The notes under the pieces were generated by a model. It did no database searches and was not told the origin of the DNA. It worked only from the letters and a program-made list of their open reading frames with translations. Source: JAISFI01 sp031552425 (GTDB lineage Bacteria; Bacteroidota; Bacteroidia; Bacteroidales; Azobacteroidaceae). Taken from it: a stretch of 12,171 nucleotides of DNA. Position 1 is the first letter of the stretch; the number at the start of each line of letters is the position of its first letter. This document shows, one piece after another, positions 1-7,051 of the stretch. The position numbers were made by a program, and so were the translations under genes. The DNA is taken from contig JAVBMM010000065.1 of the NCBI GenBank assembly GCA_031552425.1, forward strand, positions 1-12,171, written 5' to 3'.

Positions 1-412
1 GGTCGCATACAGACCAGGGGTAAGTGCCGCTCAAATGTTACAAGACGGAGCTGTTAATGCGCTTGCAGGATTCATCCCCTTAATAGAAGATCACAAAACA
101 GTGCCGGATAGCTTGTTGACCATCGTTCGGAACCTCAAAGAAAAGCATCCTCGTCAGGTTATTGCTCAATTTGATAACCTTGATTTGTTGTTCCTGAGTT
201 GTGGAGGAAGAGGCTTTGACGGGGAAGGCATGACATCCGAAGATATTATGAGGGTATTACAAAAACTAGGTGTAAAATTTGCTTTTATGCTTGATGGGGG
301 AGGTAGTACTTCTTTGGTTGTGGGGGACAAGCTTATCACCAAAATGATTGATAAAAAAGGTACAGAAGAACGTACCCGACCCAATTTCTTATACTTTATG
401 CCTATCGAGTAA
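1..412 (+). CDS. Phosphodiester glycosidase (NAGPA-like) family protein, 3' part only
   Basis: This is the C-terminal 137 or so residues of a longer protein. The frame is open to the left edge (first full codon at base 2), so the true start lies outside the window and the ATG at 35 is internal. The readable part contains GGRGFDGEGMTSEDI, then a lengthy helix and the hallmark MLDGGGSTSLVV, followed by RTRPNFLYFMP near the end. The DGGGS loop after a helix is typical of the NAGPA domain (PF09992), named after the human enzyme that uncovers mannose-6-phosphate by removing GlcNAc from a phosphodiester. In bacteria the family is thought to act on glycan phosphodiesters outside the cytoplasm. The N-terminus and any signal peptide are missing, so location and substrate cannot be read. 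The stop is TAA at 410-412, and the next gene has its own promoter 25 bases on. Family call is firm; substrate is unknown. Confidence 0.85.
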   Translation, partial: VAYRPGVSAAQMLQDGAVNALAGFIPLIEDHKTVPDSLLTIVRNLKEKHPRQVIAQFDNLDLLFLSCGGRGFDGEGMTSEDIMRVLQKLGVKFAFMLDGGGSTSLVVGDKLITKMIDKKGTEERTRPNFLYFMPIE

Positions 413-436
413 AGTTTTGTAAGATATGAGAATCAT

Positions 437-467
437 TTTGTACAGTCAGAAAGTTTCCTTATTTTTG
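437..467 (+). promoter_or_regulatory. Bacteroidota-type promoter for the 2-hydroxyacid dehydrogenase-like gene
   Basis: TTTG at 437-440 is followed by exactly 19 bases and then TATTTTTG at 460-467. This matches both boxes of the known Bacteroidota housekeeping promoter (-33 TTTG, -7 TAnnTTTG) with the ideal spacing. Transcription should begin near 473-476, giving a leader of about 30 bases before the ATG at 505. The -7 box overlaps the left arm of an inverted repeat. Confidence 0.75.
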
Positions 468-495
468 AAAATGAAATTCAATTTTATTTTCAAAA
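463..495 (+). repeat. AT-rich inverted repeat (10-bp perfect arms) at promoter/leader
   Basis: TTTTGAAAAT (463-472) and ATTTTCAAAA (486-495) are perfect inverted arms of 10 bases around a 13-base spacer. The left arm overlaps the -7 promoter box and the right arm ends 9 bases before the ATG at 505. There is no U-tract after it, so it is not a normal terminator for the gene upstream. It may be an operator or a hairpin at the start of the leader. Arms this AT-rich can also arise by chance, so the role is open. Confidence 0.45.
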
Positions 496-504
496 TATAA
501 ATTC

Positions 505-1389
505 ATGTTTAATAAACTTGTAGCTATAGAACCTGTAAGCCTGATTCCTTCTGCTGAAAAAGCGTTGCATTCTTTTGCAAAAGAAGTGATTATGTATCAG
601 GACATTCCGACAGGAGATGAAGAGATTGCCTTTCGTATTGGAGATGCGGATGCTGTATTGTTAAGCTATACATCACGAATCAATCGAACTGCATTGGAGA
701 AATGTCCTAATGTCAAATATATAGGAATGTGTTGCTCTTTATATTCTCCGGAAAGCGCTAATGTAGATATCCTATATGCTAATGAAAGAGGAATTACGGT
801 TACAGGAATTCGGGATTATGGTGACGAAGGTGTGGTAGAGTATGTGATTAGCGAACTGGTTCGTTGTCTGCATGGGTTCGGACAGGAACCCTGGGAAGGA
901 ATTCCCCGTGAAATCACCGGTTTAAAAGTTGGCATCATGGGACTTGGCAAATCAGGCGGTATGATTGCCGACGCTTTGAAGTTATTTGGTGCCGAGATTA
1001 CCTATTTTGCCCGTAGTGAAAAACCGGAAGCCAAAGCTAAAGGTTATCGTTTTTTACCACTCAGAGAACTTCTTTCACAAAGCGAAGTTGTATGCTGTTG
1101 CCTCAATAAAAATACAGTCCTAATGCACGAAGCAGAATTCGAACAATTCGGAAACAGGAAAATCCTATTTAATACTGGTTTATCGCCTGCATGGGACGAG
1201 CCTGCATTTATCCGGTGGTTGGAAGGAGACAATCTTTGTTTTTGCGATACTGTAGGAGCGCTGGGAGGGAACCATCTCCTCGATCATCCGCATGTACGCT
1301 GTATGCAGGTATCGACCGGCCGCACGCGTCAGGCGTTTGACCGCCTGAGCGAAAAAGTATTGGCCAATTTATCAGAATACAATCGGTGA
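505..1389 (+). CDS. D-isomer-specific 2-hydroxyacid dehydrogenase-like NAD-binding protein, catalytic residues apparently missing
   Basis: The 294-residue protein has the two-domain layout of the 2-hydroxyacid dehydrogenases: a flavodoxin-like substrate domain (about 1-100, with ADAVLLSY and NVKYIGMCC) and a Rossmann domain (about 105-265). The nucleotide-binding turn is GLGKSG at 146-151, following GLKVGIM. By family knowledge these enzymes use Arg in an N-A-S/A-R-G loop, a Glu in a later D-V-F-x-x-E-P motif and a His in T-P-H. Here the matching places read NTGLSPAWDE (223-232), DTVGALGG (248-255) and MQVSTG (267-272), so I see none of the three. The fold and NAD(P) binding look intact (GYRFLPL, VVCCCLNKN), so it may do different chemistry or bind a ligand. 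My recollection, unverified, is that similar Bacteroidales proteins are annotated as NAD(P)-dependent oxidoreductases or even 'dihydrofolate reductase'. The start has no Shine-Dalgarno but fits the promoter. The 3' end overlaps the convergent gene by 18 bases. Confidence 0.85.
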   Translation: MFNKLVAIEPVSLIPSAEKALHSFAKEVIMYQDIPTGDEEIAFRIGDADAVLLSYTSRINRTALEKCPNVKYIGMCCSLYSPESANVDILYANERGITVTGIRDYGDEGVVEYVISELVRCLHGFGQEPWEGIPREITGLKVGIMGLGKSGGMIADALKLFGAEITYFARSEKPEAKAKGYRFLPLRELLSQSEVVCCCLNKNTVLMHEAEFEQFGNRKILFNTGLSPAWDEPAFIRWLEGDNLCFCDTVGALGGNHLLDHPHVRCMQVSTGRTRQAFDRLSEKVLANLSEYNR

Positions 1390-2160
1390 AACGATATTGA
1401 TCAGGGTACTTACCACTGACCATCCTGCAATTTCAGGTGTGGCACTATACACGTCTACCACGGCATGTACTTGGTCATTTTTTATCTCGACTCTTTGAGT
1501 ATCTCCAATAAATCCGGGGGTAGATTGCATGGCTACCTGCATATTTTCCGGACCGACAGAGGCTAGTGAGGCGGCTACTGAAACGTTGAGCCCTGTTGGG
1601 AAAACACCGATAGCTTCTCTTGCAGTTCCTGAAAAGACAATACGTTGTTCTTTTTCCAAAGAAGGGTCATAAACAACCGATCTTCTCAATGCATACTGCC
1701 CTTTTTCATTAAAAAACCTGGCTGATGCATTCCCCATTAAAGTGGCGGTTCTTAAAACGTCGAAACCACCGGTGGCTCCGGAGGCGATATAAACGCGGGT
1801 ATTATTTGCTTTTGCAGTATTTATCACTTCCTGATAAAAATCATTATCAGCTAAAGCACCTATAGAGAGTGTGATAATAGAGGTCCCATTTTTTAATGTA
1901 GGTAAAGCAATTGCTTTCATTCCTGCCGGAGATGCAGATTCGACCAGATAATCAGGCTTCAGTGCCAATAACTCATCCAATGATCTACAAGCTTTACATG
2001 CTTTCCCATGTTGCTGCATTTTATTTGCAATGTAGTCTGCTTTTGAAGCTGTACGAGAATAAACACCGACTAAATCATATTCCGGTAATAAACCATAGAT
2101 TACTGCGTTTGCAACAACTTCGGCAAGATATCCGCATCCAACAATCACAAATTTCTTCAT
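1372..2160 (-). CDS. L-aspartate dehydrogenase-like (NadX/DUF108) protein with altered active site
   Basis: The 262-residue protein begins MKKFVIVGCGYLAEVVANAV, an N-terminal Rossmann turn (NAD_binding_3), and continues with VESASPAGMK (73-82) and IASGATGGFDVLR (125-137), the signature of the DUF108 (PF01958) aspartate dehydrogenase domain. It resembles the Thermotoga enzyme in length and order. Authentic enzymes, which turn L-aspartate to iminoaspartate for NAD synthesis, carry a D-P...N-T-H stretch whose His is catalytic. Here the same place reads STPGFIGDTQRVEI (213-226), with Gln222 where His is expected and Thr/Asp at the other two sites. The N-P-K-T-S stretch near the end is replaced by ATPEIAG. 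Cys55 and Cys58 form a CxxC (KACKAC). It is the last gene of the minus-strand unit, 34 bases after the NADH dehydrogenase, and ends (TGA, 1374-1372) inside the 3' end of the facing gene. Family membership is good; aspartate dehydrogenase activity is doubtful. Confidence 0.82.
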   Translation of the reverse strand: MKKFVIVGCGYLAEVVANAVIYGLLPEYDLVGVYSRTASKADYIANKMQQHGKACKACRSLDELLALKPDYLVESASPAGMKAIALPTLKNGTSIITLSIGALADNDFYQEVINTAKANNTRVYIASGATGGFDVLRTATLMGNASARFFNEKGQYALRRSVVYDPSLEKEQRIVFSGTAREAIGVFPTGLNVSVAASLASVGPENMQVAMQSTPGFIGDTQRVEIKNDQVHAVVDVYSATPEIAGWSVVSTLINIVSPIVF

Positions 2161-2194
2161 ATCAACTAATTTATATTATTTATAAAATATCATA

Positions 2195-3514
2195 TTAATG
2201 TATATATTTCTCGTGAATCTCTTTTCCTTTGATTCCATTTACTTTTTTAGCATAGATAATCAAACGTAAAGAATAGTCATATGTAATATAACTCCATATC
2301 CAGTTTAATAAAACAAAAATTTTATTACGTATACCGAGGATAGAACGCAAATGCACAACAAGCCAGATTATCCAGGCAAGCCATCCCTGTATTTTTATTT
2401 TCCCCAGGTCAGCAACAGCTTTGTTTCTACCTACTGTAGCCATTGATCCCAGGTTTTTGTAATGAAATGGTTGCATTTGTTCGCCTTTTTCTTTTAATTT
2501 TAAGTTTTTGGCAAGTAGTTCTCCTTGTTGGATAGCAACTTGAGCAACCTGAGGATGTCCATTGGGAAAATTGTTATCTGTCATTTGAATACACTGGTCT
2601 CCAATGGCAAATACATTCGTCATTCCTTGAACCTGGTTAAATTCATCAACCATGATTCTTTTTCCTCTTCCCAACACAGATTCTTCCAGATTTTCGATTT
2701 GAACTGCTGTTATTCCGCTTACCCAGATAAGGGAACGGGTCGGAATTTCCTCTCCGTCTTCTAAAATTACTTTGTAGTTTTTATAATCTGATACCTTTTT
2801 ATTTAGTAGGACTTCGACCCCCATTTTTTCCAGAAATCTTTTTGAATTTTCTGATGCTTCTTCTGACATTCCGGCCAATAGCCTGTTGCCTGCTTCTATC
2901 AAATGTATGCGAAGTTCATTCTTATCCATTTCAGGATAATCTTTGGGAATGACGAATTTCTTCATTTCAGACAAAGCTCCTGCGATCTCTACGCCGGTTG
3001 CACCTCCTCCTACGATAACAATATTCAGTAATTCTTGTTTTTCTTCTTTGGTAGAACAGGTAACAGAACGTTCATAATTTGAAAGTAAAGCATTCATCAG
3101 TCCCATAGCTTCAGATACATTTTTCATGGGAATAGCCGCCTCCTGGATATGCGGGTTACCGAAAAAATTAGTTGTGGCTCCTGCGGCAAATACAAGATAA
3201 TCATAATTTATTTTACCAATAGATGTCTGTATCTGGTTCTTTTCCGGTATAATACGATGTACTTCGGCAAGCCGGAAAAAGAAATCTTTTCTTTTCTGGA
3301 ATATTTTTCTGAACGGGAAAGAAATAGAAGAGGGTTCCATTCCTGCAGATGCAACTTGGTAAATAAGAGGCAAAAATTGATGGTAATTATTTTTATCAAT
3401 CAGAATGACTTGGAATCCGGAATTTTTTAGTTTATTAGTTAACTTCAATCCACCAAATCCACCTCCGACGATTATTACTCTTTTCTTTTTTGTTTGCGGA
3501 ATATTAAAACTCAT
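2195..3514 (-). CDS. ndh: Type II NADH dehydrogenase (NDH-2), NADH:quinone oxidoreductase
   Basis: This 439-residue flavoprotein should oxidise NADH and pass electrons to menaquinone on the inner face of the cytoplasmic membrane without pumping protons. The FAD-binding turn is VIIVGGGFGGLKL (13-25), ending in the acidic ID at 39-40. A second dinucleotide turn for NADH is IVIVGGGATGVEIAGAL (165-181). The second FAD motif is VFAIGDQC (301-308), followed by AQVAIQQGE (324-332), the AQxAxQ quinone-site motif of NDH-2. The last 65 or so residues hold hydrophobic helices (about 377-392 and 398-422, rich in Trp/Ile/Leu) that fit the C-terminal membrane anchor. The length is usual for bacterial NDH-2. 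It starts 14 bases after the stop of the pEtN transferase gene and is followed at 34 bases by the DUF108 gene, so all three are probably one transcript. A sulfide:quinone reductase is less likely, as its conserved Cys pair is not seen. Confidence 0.9.
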   Translation of the reverse strand: MSFNIPQTKKKRVIIVGGGFGGLKLTNKLKNSGFQVILIDKNNYHQFLPLIYQVASAGMEPSSISFPFRKIFQKRKDFFFRLAEVHRIIPEKNQIQTSIGKINYDYLVFAAGATTNFFGNPHIQEAAIPMKNVSEAMGLMNALLSNYERSVTCSTKEEKQELLNIVIVGGGATGVEIAGALSEMKKFVIPKDYPEMDKNELRIHLIEAGNRLLAGMSEEASENSKRFLEKMGVEVLLNKKVSDYKNYKVILEDGEEIPTRSLIWVSGITAVQIENLEESVLGRGKRIMVDEFNQVQGMTNVFAIGDQCIQMTDNNFPNGHPQVAQVAIQQGELLAKNLKLKEKGEQMQPFHYKNLGSMATVGRNKAVADLGKIKIQGWLAWIIWLVVHLRSILGIRNKIFVLLNWIWSYITYDYSLRLIIYAKKVNGIKGKEIHEKYIH

Positions 3515-3528
3515 ATTTCTATGATTAT

Positions 3529-5148
3529 TTATTTTTTCTTCAAAATATCCTCATAATCTTCTTTTCCTACCAATCTTTTTTCAGGTGCTTTATACTCTTC
3601 TGAAAAAACACTTTCTTCCGGATTATAATATCCATATTGTAAGCCACTCAAAGTGGATATCGAATAAATCACATTTTCAATACTGTATGGACGGGATGTA
3701 TCTATAACGATTCCGGGCATTTCTGTTTTGTATTTTTCTGAGCGCCCAAGTACAAAGGGAACCTGACATTGACAGGGATAAACATTTGTCATAAGGTGCC
3801 CTTTTACGTCACGCGAATCATACACCTCATCACCATGATCGGAGAAAAATAAGATATAAGAAGATTTATTAGCAGCTTTTACTTCATTCAAAATAGATTC
3901 AAAAACAAAATCTCCATAGAGAATAGAATTATCATATTCATCAATGATTTGCTTCATTTCTTCGTCACGAAATCCCAAATCAGGTAAATCAAGTGTCTTC
4001 TTATGATCGAAATATTCAAATGCATCAGGATAACGGGCTTTATACATCATGTGATTTCCCATGACATGAATGAAAATAGCTTTATTTCCACGAATGTTAT
4101 CATTCAATACTTTGTGCAGGTAAGGGACAATTATTTCATCCGGTTTTTTGAGCAAACTCAAATCATAGACATGTTTGGCCTCATCAGCAATCACTCCATA
4201 ACTTCCTCCCCATTTAGTGATAAATGATTTATTGGAAATCCAGTAGGTTTCAAAACCGGCAGCATTGAATGTTTCTACTATCGATCCCCGGGTTTTCAAA
4301 TATTCCGGATGTTCATGGTTCGCAAATGTGAGTACTTTCTGCATAACACCAAATGTATGGGTATCCGGGGTGATTACATCTGTATATACGGACAAATCAT
4401 TTCTCATTGCTTCCATACGTGGTGTCGTTTCCCTATTATATCCATAAAGACTCATGTGGCAGGTGGAAGTAGATTCTCCGAGAAAAATTACAAAAACATG
4501 ATCGGTAGTGTCAGGAAGGATACAATCGACCTCCATTTTTAAACTTTTACGGAATTCTTTTTCCCGTTCGAAAATTAAATTTTCCCGCCAAAACAGTATC
4601 CGGCTTTTATAGAAATCAAACGTCGGAATAGTTTGGCTCAGGTATTGCAATATCATACTGGTCAAAACAATAGACACTAACAGGGTAAAGAAAATTTTGT
4701 GCTTTTTTACCGGAAGAGAATGCTTGGAGCGGGATTTGAATATCAAAAAAATACCCAATGCAATATATAAAACACCAAGTAATACGATTTGCCAGGGAAT
4801 AAATTGTGTGAGGTATTCTTTCGACTCAGCGCTGTGAGAGTTGAAAATAACCCAATACATATCTCTTTTGAGATAAGAATGAGAAGAATAAAGATAATTC
4901 CATACAATAAGATTGGGAGCAATGGAAAGTAAAAATAAAATGCTTAAATATAATTTTTCACCTTTTTTCTTTACAAATAAATCAATAAAACAAAGTGCTA
5001 ATCCGACTACAATACAAATAATCCATGCATACGCTTTATCTTTGAACTGAAGATCATTCGCCCAAAAATAAAACAAAGGGTTAAGTAGTACGATAAAAAA
5101 AATTAAGAAAAAAGCCGGTTTCCTTTCTGATAGTAGTTGAGTATTCAT
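3529..5148 (-). CDS. EptA-like phosphoethanolamine transferase (inner membrane, alkaline phosphatase superfamily)
   Basis: The 539-residue protein has about five N-terminal membrane helices (roughly 11-30, 40-58, 64-84, 117-137, 152-170) and a large periplasmic sulfatase-fold domain from about 215. Family enzymes move phosphoethanolamine from phosphatidylethanolamine to lipid A or other surface glycans, through a phospho-threonine intermediate and Zn. The expected residues are present: IFLGESTSTCHMSLYGYNR with metal ligand Glu225; PDTHTFG with nucleophile Thr263 or Thr265, 38-40 residues on as in EptA/MCR; GNHMMYKARYP with His366; FFSDHGDEVYD with Asp437-His438; and KGHLM with His451. Acceptor sugar or lipid is not readable. 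Related family members can give resistance to cationic peptides, but the sequence does not show that here. It is the first gene of the unit with ndh and the DUF108 gene, after the sulfatase terminator. Confidence 0.9.
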   Translation of the reverse strand: MNTQLLSERKPAFFLIFFIVLLNPLFYFWANDLQFKDKAYAWIICIVVGLALCFIDLFVKKKGEKLYLSILFLLSIAPNLIVWNYLYSSHSYLKRDMYWVIFNSHSAESKEYLTQFIPWQIVLLGVLYIALGIFLIFKSRSKHSLPVKKHKIFFTLLVSIVLTSMILQYLSQTIPTFDFYKSRILFWRENLIFEREKEFRKSLKMEVDCILPDTTDHVFVIFLGESTSTCHMSLYGYNRETTPRMEAMRNDLSVYTDVITPDTHTFGVMQKVLTFANHEHPEYLKTRGSIVETFNAAGFETYWISNKSFITKWGGSYGVIADEAKHVYDLSLLKKPDEIIVPYLHKVLNDNIRGNKAIFIHVMGNHMMYKARYPDAFEYFDHKKTLDLPDLGFRDEEMKQIIDEYDNSILYGDFVFESILNEVKAANKSSYILFFSDHGDEVYDSRDVKGHLMTNVYPCQCQVPFVLGRSEKYKTEMPGIVIDTSRPYSIENVIYSISTLSGLQYGYYNPEESVFSEEYKAPEKRLVGKEDYEDILKKK

Positions 5149-5185
5149 TTTATATTTTTTATACCTAAATATTTTAAAATTACAA

Positions 5186-5193
5186 CAAAAGTA
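5186..5193 (-). promoter_or_regulatory. Possible -7 box of the promoter for the pEtN transferase-ndh-DUF108 unit
   Basis: Read on the minus strand, TACTTTTG (5193 to 5186) fits the Bacteroidota -7 consensus TAnnTTTG and would place the transcript start near 5180, about 30 bases before the ATG at 5148. The -33 position 19 bases upstream reads CAAT rather than TTTG, so only half the promoter is convincing. It lies between the sulfatase terminator and the gene, where a promoter is expected. Confidence 0.35.
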
Positions 5194-5233
5194 GTCATTA
5201 TTCTGAGTATATATTGTTATTTGCAGTTAGGAT

Positions 5234-5274
5234 AAAAAAATGTGCCGCAAAGATAAAAAATATCTAGCGGCACA
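5234..5274 (-). terminator. Rho-independent terminator after the sulfatase gene
   Basis: On the minus strand TGTGCCGC (5274-5267) pairs perfectly with GCGGCACA (5248-5241), followed by seven T (5240-5234). The 18-base loop contains a second short stem (AGATA/TATCT) that extends the hairpin. It starts 21 bases after the sulfatase stop and cleanly separates that gene from the pEtN transferase unit. Confidence 0.88.
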
Positions 5275-5295
5275 TTCAGTTATTAATTACTGAGT

Positions 5296-6888
5296 TTATT
5301 TGAAATCTTCTGGAATAACTTTGGTCAATCCCATACCCCAGGGTTGATACGGAATATTGGGATAATCTTTGAATTCCATCAAGAAAGAAATCAATTTTGG
5401 ATTCATTTTAATAGCCATCCATGCATTGTCTTGCCCGGAGTAACGTCCGGGAGAAGATTTTAACTCTCCACGAGTAGGAGCAGCTCCATTAAAAATTAAA
5501 TCATAATTTTCAGCCGGATCTTGCCACAAATCGTAAATGGCAGGAGGATTCAAATCAAGTTCCGGTCCTAACCAAGTATCTTTTGCGGTGAAAACCATTT
5601 TTAAATTAGTGTATCGGATAGCACCAAATTTCTGGTCATTGAAATAAGCAAAGAAATCACGTTTACCCGGACCTTTACCTAACAATAAATTACTATTGTC
5701 AATTCCATCAAAAATAATTGGTTTTCCAGTATTATCTTTCCACTTATATGGAGGAGGAGTACCTCCGGCAACAGATACAAAAGTAGGCCACCAGTCCATG
5801 TGACACATCATGTCAGTTGCTACAGAACCCGCTTTGATATGTCCTGGCCACCAAGCAATAGCAGGACAGCGGAAACCTCCTTCGAATGGAGTACCTTTCA
5901 TTCCGCGGAATGGAGTATAACCTGCATCCGGCCATGCATCAACCCATGCACCATTATCAGTTGTCCAAACGATTAATGTGTTTTCTGCAATACCCAAATC
6001 TCGTATAGCTTGAATAATTAAACCGCTATTTTCGTCCAATTCCATCAAAGCATCCTGATAAGGCATTCCTCCCGGAGATTTACCTTTCCAACGATCGGAA
6101 GGATTGTTAGGGTTATGAACTTTCAAAAAGTTCAAATACATGAAAAAGGGGTTCTCTCCTTTTGCATTCTTTTTAATCCAATTAATGGCTGTAGCCCGCA
6201 TATTGTCGTCGCCGGTTTTCAGATTTTGATAATTGAAATTTTCAGTGACTACTTTTGCTTTTGATCCGGCTTTGCCTTCAAATTCAGAAAGAACAGCCAT
6301 AGCTCTCCACTCTTTCATGAATTCCGGGTCATTTCTTGGAAAATTAGGATGCAATTCCGGATCTTCATACGCATACACTCCTGCATAATAGGGAGTCATA
6401 TGATACATTTCATCAAATCCGATGGAAGTCGGGAAGTTCTCTTCTTTGTCTCCCAAGTGCCATTTACCTAATTGTACGGTCTTGTAACCTAATTGTTTCA
6501 TTGCCTGAGCAATAGTTGGCGTTTCTTTTTTTAAACCATTCGGATCTCCAGGTGCTAATACCGAAGACATAGACGTGCGAATGGGGATACGACCTGTAAC
6601 GAAAGAAGCTCGTCCAGCTGTACAGCTGGCTTGGCCATAATAATCAACAAAACGGATGCCTTCCTGGGCCATTTTGTCCAGATTAGGAGTAGGAGCACCA
6701 CGCATGATACCACCCCCATAACAACCTAAATCTCCATAACCAACATCATCTGTCATAATAACGATAATATTCGGCTTTGTTTTCGTTTGTTGCGCTTCTG
6801 CTTTTTGTGGCACAACTGCTCCTGCTGCTAAAATTGCACCTACAGCTGCAATTTTACCACAATTTTTTAATTTTTCTTTTAAGCCCAT
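5296..6888 (-). CDS. Secreted arylsulfatase (S1 sulfatase, formylglycine type)
   Basis: This 530-residue sulfatase (PF00884) begins with a signal peptide (charged start, hydrophobic 13-26, AEA before Gln33), so it should be exported; there is no lipobox. Metal ligands are in MTDDVGYGDLG (Asp47, Asp48) and WTTDNGAW (Asp311, Asn312). The modified residue is Cys89 in ASCTAGRASFVTGR, to be turned into formylglycine, with Arg93. Other active-site residues are LGKWHLG (Lys142, His144), FLKVHNP (His258) and MKGTPFEGGF (Lys331). The core motif is C-T-A-G-R rather than the textbook C-x-P-S-R; Ala in that place occurs in other sulfatases, so this is a variant, not a defect. A formylglycine-making enzyme must be encoded elsewhere. 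Substrate could be a sulfated glycan or an aryl sulfate. It follows the outer-membrane barrel gene by 163 bases and ends in a strong terminator. Confidence 0.92.
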   Translation of the reverse strand: MGLKEKLKNCGKIAAVGAILAAGAVVPQKAEAQQTKTKPNIIVIMTDDVGYGDLGCYGGGIMRGAPTPNLDKMAQEGIRFVDYYGQASCTAGRASFVTGRIPIRTSMSSVLAPGDPNGLKKETPTIAQAMKQLGYKTVQLGKWHLGDKEENFPTSIGFDEMYHMTPYYAGVYAYEDPELHPNFPRNDPEFMKEWRAMAVLSEFEGKAGSKAKVVTENFNYQNLKTGDDNMRATAINWIKKNAKGENPFFMYLNFLKVHNPNNPSDRWKGKSPGGMPYQDALMELDENSGLIIQAIRDLGIAENTLIVWTTDNGAWVDAWPDAGYTPFRGMKGTPFEGGFRCPAIAWWPGHIKAGSVATDMMCHMDWWPTFVSVAGGTPPPYKWKDNTGKPIIFDGIDNSNLLLGKGPGKRDFFAYFNDQKFGAIRYTNLKMVFTAKDTWLGPELDLNPPAIYDLWQDPAENYDLIFNGAAPTRGELKSSPGRYSGQDNAWMAIKMNPKLISFLMEFKDYPNIPYQPWGMGLTKVIPEDFK

Positions 6889-7051
6889 AATTTAAAATTA
6901 AAATTATTAGTTCTATGTATCATCTATGAAAGTTACATTATATAAAACAAATATTACTAAAAGAATGTTTATTTATACATTTGAATATATTATAATGAGG
7001 GCTTTATAATTTTTTATTTTTTTAAGAATACTAAATGTCACATTTTACAAA

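Noticed and set aside
6948..6955. AATATTTG on the minus strand as a -7 box for the sulfatase gene
   Set aside because: One base off the consensus and no TTTG at the right distance upstream; the gene may instead be read through from the barrel gene.
6989..7024. Hairpin ATTATAA/TTATAAT followed by a T-rich run on the plus strand, terminator-like
   Set aside because: The stem is only seven A/T pairs and no plus-strand gene ends nearby; both flanking genes are on the minus strand, where no T-run follows the stem.
7025..7050. Short inverted repeat AAATG-TCA-CATTT after the barrel gene
   Set aside because: Five weak pairs and no T-run after it on the minus strand; not a credible terminator.
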